A stretch of 64,000 nt of DNA from positions 930,001 through 994,000 of the forward strand of contig NZ_FNPT01000001.1 in NCBI RefSeq assembly GCF_900107375.1, given 5' to 3'. Positions 45,168 to 53,186 of the stretch are shown one piece after another. The notes beneath the pieces are model-generated. The model saw nothing but the letters and a program-made list of their open reading frames with translations, searched no databases and had not been told where the DNA came from. Positions within the stretch are counted from its first letter, which is position 1, and each line of letters starts with the position of its first letter. The stretch is from Lysobacter sp. yr284 (GTDB taxonomy: Bacteria; Pseudomonadota; Gammaproteobacteria; Xanthomonadales; Xanthomonadaceae). Both the position numbers and the translations under genes were made by a program.

Positions 45168-45290
45168 GCGTTCGTGGACACGACGGGACTGCGCGCAGCT
45201 TGCGCGCCGCGCGCATAAAGCCGCCATGCCGGCGACGGCGGCGCGCGTAAATTCTTCGCAATCGCCGCATCGCAACGCACCGATCGCGCG

Positions 45291-45857
45291 CTATCGATCG
45301 CGCCGGCATCCGCTCGCGTCGTCGCCGCGCCGCGGCGCCGGCTTGGCCGCTTCGGCGGCTGCGGCCTGGCGCAGCATCAGCGACTGTTGCGGCGTCGTCC
45401 GGTACGCGCTGCAATCGATGGCCTGCACCGGCGAGCCGCGGTTGCGCCAGATCTCGCGGTCCAGCGGCGCCAGGCTGCCCTCGAACACGATGTCCGCGTC
45501 CTCGTCGCGGCCGCCGGGCAATCCGTCGCGCCCCAGCGAGAACAGGGCGAAGCGGCCCTGGCGGTCGTCGGAGGCGTAGTAGAGCGCGCGGCCCCAACTG
45601 TCGGTCAGGTCGTACTCGTTCGCGTAACGGCCGTAAGGCAGGTCGCCGGCGGTCAGCGTCGACAGCGCCGCGGGCAGGACGCCGACGTCGCAGCGGAAGG
45701 CGCGGACCTTTTCGCCGAGTATCGCCACCTGCGCCCGCACCCGCGCATGCGGGGTGCAATGCGGTCCCAACAACAGGTGCAGCAGCCACAGGATCAAGAC
45801 CACCGACCCGACCGCGACGGCCGCGCCCACGACGCACTTGCGCAACCGCACGTTCAT
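45291..45857 (-). CDS. GspG-like pseudopilin domain protein, membrane-anchored
   Basis: A GGAGG site precedes the ATG. The 188-residue protein has one N-terminal membrane helix (VVGAAVAVGSVVLILWLLHL) and a soluble domain like the C-terminus of type II secretion pseudopilin GspG: VGVLPAALSTLTAG, GRYANEYDLTDSWGRALYYA, FALFSLGRDGLPGGRDEDADI. The prepilin peptidase site (G before FTxxE) is missing, so it is probably an uncleaved membrane protein. No other T2SS genes are near. The C-terminal ~60 residues are specific to this protein. It lies just downstream of the M24 gene (53 bases), on the same strand. Confidence 0.75.
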   Translation of the reverse strand: MNVRLRKCVVGAAVAVGSVVLILWLLHLLLGPHCTPHARVRAQVAILGEKVRAFRCDVGVLPAALSTLTAGDLPYGRYANEYDLTDSWGRALYYASDDRQGRFALFSLGRDGLPGGRDEDADIVFEGSLAPLDREIWRNRGSPVQAIDCSAYRTTPQQSLMLRQAAAAEAAKPAPRRGDDASGCRRDR

Positions 45858-45910
45858 GCCTGCCTCCTGCGATCCGTCCGCTTCCCTGCCCCCGCGCGCG
45901 CCGCGCGCCG

Positions 45911-46603
45911 CTAAACCAGCAGATCCTCGTAGAACGCCCCGAACGGCCGCTCGGGGTGGGCGATCTGGATTTCCAGGATCCACAGCCCCGGCGCTGGCGT
46001 GCCGGCGAATTCGCCGAGGTCGCCGGCGCGGTACACCGCATGCGGGAAGTCGCTGACCCGGTGGCCCTGGATGTCGAGGTTGAGCCGCCAACCCAGCGCC
46101 TGCGCGCGCTGCTGGGCGTAGCGGTACAACTCGGCGCCGCGCCAGCCCTCATGGCGCCAGCCCTCGCGCACTTCGTCGAACAGCATGCGCGCGCCCGCGG
46201 CGCAGGCGTGCATGTCGGCATCGTCGCCGACCACGAAGGTGTCGCCCGAATCGCCTTCGTGGCCGTCCCAGACCACGCCCATGTCGATGAAGTAGATGTC
46301 GTTCGCGCCCAGTTCCGGATCGTCCTGGGAACGCTCGCGGAAGGTCTTGAGGGTGTTGGCGCCGAATCGGATCAGCAGCGGATGCCAGATCCGGCCCATG
46401 CCCATCTCGACCAGGGTGCGCTGGCCCAGCTCGCGCGCCTGCGACTCGCGCATGCCCGGCGCGATCTGCGCGCGGATGCGCTCCAGCGCCTGCCAGGTCA
46501 GCTCGCGCGCGCGCAGCATCGCATTGGCGTCGAACGCCGCGCCGACGCGCTCCTTCGGGTCGATGCCGTCGGCACCGCTCGTGTTCGCAGGGGTATCGTT
46601 CAT
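45911..46603 (-). CDS. M24-family metallopeptidase-like protein
   Basis: The 230-residue protein has the pita-bread fold of M24 enzymes: helical LTWQALERIRAQIAPGMRES, metal aspartates in DIYFIDMGVVWDGHEGDSGDTFVVG, the histidine in NLDIQGHRVSDFPH and the glutamate in GLWILEIQIAHP. It is shorter than aminopeptidase P and lacks its N-terminal domain. Activity on Xaa-Pro or related peptides is possible. It follows the metallo-beta-lactamase gene by eight bases and is probably co-expressed with it. Confidence 0.88.
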   Translation of the reverse strand: MNDTPANTSGADGIDPKERVGAAFDANAMLRARELTWQALERIRAQIAPGMRESQARELGQRTLVEMGMGRIWHPLLIRFGANTLKTFRERSQDDPELGANDIYFIDMGVVWDGHEGDSGDTFVVGDDADMHACAAGARMLFDEVREGWRHEGWRGAELYRYAQQRAQALGWRLNLDIQGHRVSDFPHAVYRAGDLGEFAGTPAPGLWILEIQIAHPERPFGAFYEDLLV

Positions 46604-46611
46604 GGCTGGGT

Positions 46612-47985
46612 TCAAACCTCCAACGCCAGGCCCGGCCGCGCCAGCACCGCGCGGGTGCCGTAGCGCTGGCCGATCTCGCCGGCCAGCGCCTCGCGCGCCT
46701 TGTCCTCGCCGTGCACCAGCGCCAGCGGCGGATGCCCGGCGATCGCGCCGTACCATTCGATCAGGCCGTGCTGGTCGGTGTGCGCCGACAGCCCGCCGAT
46801 GGTGTGGCGCTGCGCGCGCGCGCGGATGTCGCGGCCGTGGATGCGCACCCACTGCGCGCCCTCGACCAGGCGCCGGCCGATCGTGCCTTCGGCCTGGTAG
46901 CCGACGAACACCACATGGGTCTGCGGCTTGTCGAGGTTCTGGCGGAAGTGGTGCAGGATGCGGCCGGCGTTGGCCATGCCGGAACCGGCGATGACGATCG
47001 CGCCGCGTTCGATCGCGTTGATCGCCATCGAGTCCTGCGCCGATTCGGTGAAGCGCAGGTTCGGCAGCTCGAAGGGATTGGGTTTTTCCTTCCACACCTT
47101 GGCCGCGTCCTCGTCGAACAGTTCGGCGTGGCGGTCGTAGACGGCGACCACTTTCGCCGCCATCGGGCTGTCGAGGAAGATCTTCCAGCGCGAGAGCTGC
47201 CACTCGTCCCAGTACTTGGCGAACCAGTACAGCAGCTCCTGGCTGCGGCCGACCGCGAACGCGGGGATCAGCACGTTGCCGCCGTCGTTCCAGGCCGCGT
47301 CGAGGATGCGGCCGAGTTCGAGGATGGTTTCGCTGCGGTCCTTGTGCAGGCGGTCGCCGTAGGTCGATTCCATCAGCACCAGGTCGGCGGCGGCGATGGG
47401 TTCGGGGTCGCGCAGGATCGGCGTGCCCTTGGGGCCGAGATCGCCGGAGAACACCAGGGTGCGGCCGTCGGCGCGCAGTTCGACCACCGACGAGCCCAGG
47501 ATGTGCCCGGCTTCGCGAAAGGTCAGCTGCACGCCGGGCAGGATTTCGCTGGCCGCGCCGTAGCGCAGCGGGCGCACCCGGCGCATGGTCGCTTCCACGT
47601 CCTCGCGGGTGTACAGCGGCTGCAGTTCCGCTTCGCCGGCGCGGCGCCTGCGGTTGCCGCGCTCGGCTTCGCTTTCGGCGATGGACGCCGAATCCAGCAG
47701 CATGATCCGCATCAGGTCGGCGGTGGCTTCCTGGGCGTGGATGTCGCCGCGGAAACCGCGCTTGAGCAGCAGCGGCACCCGGCCGATGTGGTCGATGTGG
47801 GCGTGGCTGATCACCAGCGCGTCGAGCGCGGCGGCGTCGAAGCCGAACGGGTCGAAGTTGCGGCGCTCGGCCTCGGGGCTGCCCTGGATCATGCCGCAGT
47901 CGAGCAACAGGCGATGGCCGGCGGCTTCGACTTCATGCAGCGAACCGGTGACCTCGCCGGCCGCGCCGTGGAAATGCACTCGCAT
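46612..47985 (-). CDS. MBL-fold ribonuclease-like protein (beta-CASP/CPSF73 family)
   Basis: An AGGAG site precedes the ATG. The 457-residue protein has the beta-lactamase core motifs: FHGAAGEVTGSLHEVE, metal motif ISHAHIDHIGRVP (HxHxDH), AGHILGSSVVEL, FSGDLGPKGTPIL and MESTYGDRLHK. The beta-CASP cap (PAFAVGRSQELLYWFAKYW) and the C-terminal motifs TIGGLSAHTDQHGL and LVHGE follow. This is the archaeal/bacterial CPSF73-like group, predicted RNA endo- or exonucleases in the cytoplasm. It forms an operon with the M24 gene. Confidence 0.93.
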   Translation of the reverse strand: MRVHFHGAAGEVTGSLHEVEAAGHRLLLDCGMIQGSPEAERRNFDPFGFDAAALDALVISHAHIDHIGRVPLLLKRGFRGDIHAQEATADLMRIMLLDSASIAESEAERGNRRRRAGEAELQPLYTREDVEATMRRVRPLRYGAASEILPGVQLTFREAGHILGSSVVELRADGRTLVFSGDLGPKGTPILRDPEPIAAADLVLMESTYGDRLHKDRSETILELGRILDAAWNDGGNVLIPAFAVGRSQELLYWFAKYWDEWQLSRWKIFLDSPMAAKVVAVYDRHAELFDEDAAKVWKEKPNPFELPNLRFTESAQDSMAINAIERGAIVIAGSGMANAGRILHHFRQNLDKPQTHVVFVGYQAEGTIGRRLVEGAQWVRIHGRDIRARAQRHTIGGLSAHTDQHGLIEWYGAIAGHPPLALVHGEDKAREALAGEIGQRYGTRAVLARPGLALEV

Positions 47986-48348
47986 CGGATTCGGCTCCTG
48001 CGCGCGGCGATGGGCCGCGGCGTGGGCTGAAATTACCACGCCGGTTTCGCCCGCTCGCGCGCGGCGCGTGCGCTGGCGGGCGCAGGCTTCAGCTTTTGCG
48101 GGACGGGCTTGAGCCCCGACGCTGTCGTTCCAGATCGCGGCGGCCGCGCGAAAGGCGTCGCGGCCGAAGCCCTGCCGCAAACGCCGTCCCCGCAGGCGCG
48201 GGGCCGGCCGCGCAAAACCACCGCCAGGGCAAAGCCGCCCGCCACCCCACGTGACTGAAGACACCCTCCCGCGGCCGCCGGCGGGTCCATCATCGCCGGG
48301 TCGCGCGCGTTCGCCGCGCCCGTTCCATGCCTCCAGGGAGTTCCAGCG
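47986..48348. other. 363-base divergent promoter region with a degenerate repeat pair
   Basis: The region lies between the MBL gene and the first M13 peptidase gene, which diverge. Two decayed family-1 copies lie opposed at 48095-48123 and 48153-48180. No gene was recognised. Promoters for both directions should be here. Confidence 0.5.
48095..48180. repeat. Degenerate inverted pair of family-1 repeats
   Basis: The copies tgcgggacgggcttgagccc at 48095-48123 and the opposed ggccgaagccctgccgc at 48153-48180 are recognisable but mutated versions of the element. Confidence 0.55.
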
Positions 48349-50457
48349 ATGACCGTCCGCCCCCGCCACCTGTTGCTGCCGCTGGCCCTCGCCGCCGCCG
48401 TGGCCGCCTGCGCCAAGCCCGAACCGACCGCGCCGGCCGCCGCGCCGCAGGCCGCCGCCGCGCCCGATGCCGGCGCCGCGCTCAAGCTCGACGAATCCAA
48501 GCTGCCGCAGCCGGTGCGGTTCGCCGCGACCGACCTGGACCCGGCCCGCAACGCCTGCGACAGCCTCACCGGTTACGTCAACGACAAGTGGTTCGCGGCC
48601 AACCCGATCCCCGGCGACCGCTCGTCGTGGGGCGTGTCGGACGTGCTCGCCGAGCGCTCGCTGGCGATCCAGCGCCAACTCGCCGAGCAGGCCGCCGGCG
48701 ACGCCAAGGCCGCCGGCGTGGAGAAGCTGATCGGCGACCTGTGGGCCACCGGCATGGACGAGGCCAAGATCAACGCCCAGGGCCTGGCGCCGCTGAAGGA
48801 CGAACTGGCGGCGATCGACGCGGTGGATTCGCCCGAGCGCGTGTCGGCCTACCTGCGCGACAGCGCCGCGCTCGGCCGCAACGTGCTGTTCGACTTCTCG
48901 CCGGAAGCCGACTTCAAGAATTCCGCGGTCAACCTGGCCTACGCCGTGCAGGGCGGGCTCGGCCTGCCCGACCGCGGCTATTACTTCGACGCCGACAAGC
49001 GCGACAAGCTCGCCGCCTACGGCAAGCACATCGCCAAGGTGCTGGAACTCGCCGGCGCCAACGCCGCGGATGCGCAAACCCAGGCCAAGGCCGTGCTCGA
49101 GTTCGAGACCCGGCTGGCGCGGGTGTCGCTGTCGAGCGAGCAGCTCTCGCGCGACGTCGCCCTGTACTACAACCCGATCAGCCCGGCCAAGGCCGACGAG
49201 CTGACGCCGAACTTCTCCTGGACCCGATTCTTCCAGGCCCAGGGCGTGGCCACGCCGAAGACGTTCTCGCTGGCCATGCCCGGCTTCCACCAGGAAGTCA
49301 GCAAGATGATCGCCGACGTGCCGGCCGCGACCTGGCGCGCGTTCCTGCGCTACCACGCCGTCGACAACGCCTCGCCCTACCTCGGCGACGCCTTCGTCGC
49401 CGAGAGCTTCGAGTTCCACGCCAAGACCATGCTCGGCCAGAAGGAGCCCAAGGCGCGCTGGAAGCGCGTGCTCGGCGGCATCGACGACCAGGCCGGCGAG
49501 GCGATGGGCCAGCTCTACGTCAAGGTCGCGTTCCCGCCGGACGCCAAGGCCCAGACCCAGGCGCTGGTGCAGCAGCTGCGCACCGCGCTGAAAGCGCGCA
49601 TCGAGAACCTGTCGTGGATGAGCGCCGACACCAAGAAGAAGGCGCTGGAGAAGTGGGCCAGCTTCACGCCCAAGATCGGCTACCCGGACAAGTGGCGCGA
49701 CTGGAGCGGCCTGGCCAGCGGCCGCGACAGTTACTACGCCAACGTCATGGCCGCCAACGAATTCAACTACAAGTGGCGCCTGGGCAAGATCGGCCAGCCG
49801 GTCGACAAGACCGAGTGGAACATGAGCCCGCAGACGGTCAACGCCTACTACAACCCGCTGCAGAACGAGATCGTGTTCCCGGCCGCGATCCTGCAGCCGC
49901 CGTTCTTCGATCCCAAGGCCGACGCGGCGATCAACTACGGCGGCATCGGCGCGGTGATCGGCCACGAGATGACCCACGGCTACGACGACCAGGGCGCGCG
50001 CTTCGACGCCCGCGGCAACCTCGCCGACTGGTGGACGCCGGCCGACGCCAAGGGCTTCGCCGCGCGCAGCCAGAAGCTGATCGAGCAGTTCGACGGCTAC
50101 GAGGCGGCGCCGGGGCTGAAGGTCAACGGCAAGCTGACCCTGGGCGAGAACATCGCCGACCTCGGCGGCCTGGCCACCGCCTACGACGCCATGCACCTGG
50201 CCGTGGGCGACACGCCCGACCCGAAGACCGACGGCTTCAGCCGCGACCAGCGCTTCTTCATGAGCTATGCGATGAGCTGGCGCGACCGCTACACCCCGGA
50301 CCTGCTCAAGGTGCTGGTCGCCTCCAACCCGCACGCCCCCAGCGACCAGCGCGCGATCGGCGCGCCGTCGAACCTGCCTGCGTATGCCGCCGCGTTCTCG
50401 TGCAAGCCCGGACAGGCGATGGTGCGCGACGGCGACCGCCAGGTGGTGATCTGGTGA
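48349..50457 (+). CDS. M13 family zinc metallopeptidase, lipoprotein (paralogue 1)
   Basis: The 702-residue protein has a lipoprotein signal (LALAAAVAACAKPE; lipobox VAAC) and a neprilysin-like M13 domain: DLDPARNACDSLTGYVNDKW, WMSADTKKKALEKWASFTPK, TVNAYYNPLQNEIVFPAAIL, zinc motif IGHEMTHGYDDQG (H539, H543) and third ligand in GENIADLGG (E600). It is expected to degrade peptides at the outer or inner membrane face. It is very similar to paralogue 2, which starts 270 bases downstream on the same strand, and less so to paralogue 3. Many near-identical blocks suggest recent duplication or gene conversion. Confidence 0.95.
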   Translation: MTVRPRHLLLPLALAAAVAACAKPEPTAPAAAPQAAAAPDAGAALKLDESKLPQPVRFAATDLDPARNACDSLTGYVNDKWFAANPIPGDRSSWGVSDVLAERSLAIQRQLAEQAAGDAKAAGVEKLIGDLWATGMDEAKINAQGLAPLKDELAAIDAVDSPERVSAYLRDSAALGRNVLFDFSPEADFKNSAVNLAYAVQGGLGLPDRGYYFDADKRDKLAAYGKHIAKVLELAGANAADAQTQAKAVLEFETRLARVSLSSEQLSRDVALYYNPISPAKADELTPNFSWTRFFQAQGVATPKTFSLAMPGFHQEVSKMIADVPAATWRAFLRYHAVDNASPYLGDAFVAESFEFHAKTMLGQKEPKARWKRVLGGIDDQAGEAMGQLYVKVAFPPDAKAQTQALVQQLRTALKARIENLSWMSADTKKKALEKWASFTPKIGYPDKWRDWSGLASGRDSYYANVMAANEFNYKWRLGKIGQPVDKTEWNMSPQTVNAYYNPLQNEIVFPAAILQPPFFDPKADAAINYGGIGAVIGHEMTHGYDDQGARFDARGNLADWWTPADAKGFAARSQKLIEQFDGYEAAPGLKVNGKLTLGENIADLGGLATAYDAMHLAVGDTPDPKTDGFSRDQRFFMSYAMSWRDRYTPDLLKVLVASNPHAPSDQRAIGAPSNLPAYAAAFSCKPGQAMVRDGDRQVVIW

Positions 50458-50727
50458 GCGGCCGGGAATGAGGGCAACCAGGGAACCGCCGGATTCGCGC
50501 AATCATGAACAGGCTAAACATCCCGCGTTCGCCCTCGTTTCCACCCGGTCTTCGCGGCCCTGCCGCAACATTACGAAGCCGTCACACATGACCTTCGACA
50601 CCCTGCGCGCGACCCGCGCGGGGCTATCGTCCGGCCGGTGTCCGGGCTGCGCGGCTGCCGCGCCGGCCCAGAATCGGCCACAATTCCCGCCTCGTTTCAC
50701 GCCTACGCCTTACGGCCGGAGCCCGCT

Positions 50728-52848
50728 GTGACCCTCAAGAAACCGCAAGTCCTGTTGCTGTCCGTCGCTATCGCCACCGCCGTGGCGGCCTGCGGCGGCA
50801 AAACCGAAGCCCCGGCCGCGAACGCGCCGGCCGCCGACCAGGCCGCCGCCAAGCCGGCCGAGCCCGCCGCGCTGACCCTCGACGAGGGCAAGCTGCAGAA
50901 GGTCAACCGCTTCGAGATCGCCGATCTGGACAGCAGCAAGGACGCCTGCGTCGACTTCGCCGGCTACGCCAACGGCAAGTGGCTCGCCGCCAACCCGATC
51001 CCGGGCGACCGCACCTCCTGGGGCGCGTTCGAAATGCTCGACGAGCGTTCCAACGACGTCCAGCACCAGCTCGCCGAGCAGGCCGCGGCCGACACCAAGG
51101 CCACCGGGGTGGAGAAGATCGTCGGCGACCTGTGGGCCACCGGCATGGACGAGGCCAAGATCAACGCCCAGGGCCTGGAGCCGCTGAAGGCCGACCTGGC
51201 CAAGATCGACGCCATCGACAGCCCCGAGAAGATCGCCGCCTACCTGCGCGACACCGCCGCGACCGGCGACAATCCGCTGTTCGGCTTCGGCGCCGAGGCC
51301 GACTTCAAGGATTCGGCCAACAACATCGCCTACGCCTCGCAGGGCGGCCTGAGCCTGCCGGACGCGCCGTACTACACCGACGCCAAGTTCAAGGACAAGC
51401 TGGCCGCGTACGAACAGCACGTGGCGAAGGTGCTGGAACTGGGCGGCGCGAAACCCGAGGACGCCGCCAAGCAGGCCAAGGACGTGATCGCGTTCGAGAC
51501 GCGCCTGGCCAAGGCCTCCAAGACCCGCGAGCAGCTCTCGCGCGACGTGTCGCTTTACTACAACCCGCTCAGCCCGGCCAAGGCCGACGAGCTGACCCCG
51601 AACTTCTCCTGGACCAAGTTCTTCGAGTCGCAGGGCGTGGCCACGCCGAAGATGTTCTCGCTGGCGGTGCCGGGCTTCCACCAGGAAGTCAGCAAGATGA
51701 TCGGCGACACCCCGGCCGCCGCGTGGCAGGCCTACCTGCGCTTCCACGCGATCGACGGCGCCTCGCCGTTCCTGTCCGACGCGTTCGTGCAGGAGAACTT
51801 CAACTTCTATTCCAAGACCCTGCGCGGCCAGAAGGAAATGAAGGACCGCTGGAAGCGCGTGCTCGACACCGTCGAGGGCCAGGCCGGCGAAGCGATGGGC
51901 CAGCTGTACGTCAAGGTCGCGTTCCCGGCCGAGTCCAAGCAGCGCATGCAGGCGCTGGTGGAGAACCTGCGCCAGGCGCTGAAGGTGCGCATCGAGAACC
52001 TGTCGTGGATGAGCGCCGACACCAAGAAGAAGGCGCTGGAGAAGTGGGCCAGCTTCACCCCGAAGATCGGCTACCCGGACAAGTGGCGCGACTGGAGCGG
52101 CCTGGCGACCAGCCGCGACAGCTACTACGCCAACGTCAAGGCGGCCAACCAGTTCAACTACAAGTGGAACCTGAGCAAGGTCGGCAAGCCGGTCGACAAG
52201 ACCGAGTGGGGCATGAGCCCGCAGACGGTCAACGCCTACTACAACCCGCTGCAGAACGAGATCGTGTTCCCGGCCGCGATCCTGCAGCCGCCGTTCTTCG
52301 ATCCCAAGGCCGACGATGCGGCCAACTACGGCGGCATCGGCGCGGTGATCGGCCATGAGATGACCCACGGCTACGACGACCAGGGTTCGCGCTTCGGCCC
52401 GACCGGCAACATGGAAGTGTGGTGGGCGCCGTCCGACGCCAAGGCGTTCTCGGGCCTGACCGGCAAGCTGATCAAGCAGTTCGACGGCTACACCGCGATC
52501 GGCGGGCAGAAGGTCAACGGCACCCACACCCTGGGCGAGAACATCGCCGACCTCGGCGGCCTGGCCACCGCGTACGACGCGATGAAGAAGGCCGCGGGCG
52601 AGACCCCGGACCCGAAGACCGACGGCCTGACCCGCGACCAGCGCTTCTTCCTCAACTGGGCCACGGTGTGGCGCCGCAACTTCACCCCGGACGAGGAGAA
52701 GATGCGCCTGCAGACCGACGAGCACGCGCTGGCCAACTTCCGCGCGATCGGCGCGCCGTCGAACCTGCCGTCGTTCGCCGCCGCGTTCTCGTGCAAGCCC
52801 GGCCAGCCGATGGTGCGCGAAGGCGACAAGCAGGTGATCATCTGGTGA
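50728..52848 (+). CDS. M13 family zinc metallopeptidase, lipoprotein (paralogue 2)
   Basis: The GTG start at 50728 with a GGAG site gives 706 residues with lipoprotein signal LLLSVAIATAVAACGGK. The M13 domain has the same motifs as paralogue 1, including NAYYNPLQNEIVFPAAI, IGHEMTHGYDDQG (H543, H547) and GENIADLGG (E604). Two large blocks are nearly identical to paralogue 1 (RIENLSWMSADTKKKALEKW and SPQTVNAYYNPLQNEIVFPA). The N-terminal mature region differs more, so substrates or partners may differ. An intrinsic terminator at 52888 ends the transcript. Confidence 0.95.
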   Translation: MTLKKPQVLLLSVAIATAVAACGGKTEAPAANAPAADQAAAKPAEPAALTLDEGKLQKVNRFEIADLDSSKDACVDFAGYANGKWLAANPIPGDRTSWGAFEMLDERSNDVQHQLAEQAAADTKATGVEKIVGDLWATGMDEAKINAQGLEPLKADLAKIDAIDSPEKIAAYLRDTAATGDNPLFGFGAEADFKDSANNIAYASQGGLSLPDAPYYTDAKFKDKLAAYEQHVAKVLELGGAKPEDAAKQAKDVIAFETRLAKASKTREQLSRDVSLYYNPLSPAKADELTPNFSWTKFFESQGVATPKMFSLAVPGFHQEVSKMIGDTPAAAWQAYLRFHAIDGASPFLSDAFVQENFNFYSKTLRGQKEMKDRWKRVLDTVEGQAGEAMGQLYVKVAFPAESKQRMQALVENLRQALKVRIENLSWMSADTKKKALEKWASFTPKIGYPDKWRDWSGLATSRDSYYANVKAANQFNYKWNLSKVGKPVDKTEWGMSPQTVNAYYNPLQNEIVFPAAILQPPFFDPKADDAANYGGIGAVIGHEMTHGYDDQGSRFGPTGNMEVWWAPSDAKAFSGLTGKLIKQFDGYTAIGGQKVNGTHTLGENIADLGGLATAYDAMKKAAGETPDPKTDGLTRDQRFFLNWATVWRRNFTPDEEKMRLQTDEHALANFRAIGAPSNLPSFAAAFSCKPGQPMVREGDKQVIIW

Positions 52849-52887
52849 TCGCGGCGGCGCGATGACTGCGCCGAAGCCGATGCATCG

Positions 52888-52920
52888 ACGAAGGCCCGGG
52901 ATTCCCGGGCCTTCGTTGTT
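52888..52920 (+). terminator. Intrinsic terminator after M13 paralogue 2
   Basis: The stem cgaaggcccggg / cccgggccttcg with a 3-base loop is followed by ttgttt. It lies 40 bases past the stop codon and separates paralogue 2 from paralogue 3. Confidence 0.82.
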
Positions 52921-52960
52921 TCGGGATTCGACAGCGGCTAGCCGCAACGTCGCGTCAAGA

Positions 52961-53047
52961 ACGTCATCCCCGCGAACGCGGGGATCCAGAGACTTCAGAG
53001 TCATGTCGCGACGACGCCCTGGTTCCCCGCCTTCGCGGGGACGACGG
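52961..53047. repeat. Inverted pair of family-2 repeats
   Basis: The arms acgtcatccccgcgaacgcg (52961-52991) and ccccgccttcgcggggacga (53018-53047) are near-perfect inverse copies. They share the gtcatccccgcgaa core with the elements at 34.9 kb. Confidence 0.88.
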
Positions 53048-53186
53048 CCGGTGGGCGCGCTGGCGTCCTGCCTGGACCCCGGACGCTCCGCCCGATCCCG
53101 AATCCCGGCCCCCGATCCCCGCCCCCGAACCGCAACCCCGTTCACCGCCATCCCACGCCGGATTGTTAAACTCCCGCATCCTCCGG

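Larger units (their letters stand above)
52849..53186. other. Intergenic region between M13 paralogues 2 and 3
   Basis: It contains the terminator at 52888-52920 and an opposed pair of family-2 repeats (52961-52991, 53018-53047). No additional gene is visible. The promoter of paralogue 3 should lie in 53048-53186. Confidence 0.55.

Noticed and set aside
46612-50502. Single 1296-codon minus-strand frame over the MBL gene and M13 paralogue 1
   Set aside because: Only the first 457 codons from the ATG at 47985 encode a protein. The rest is antisense to the M13 peptidase.
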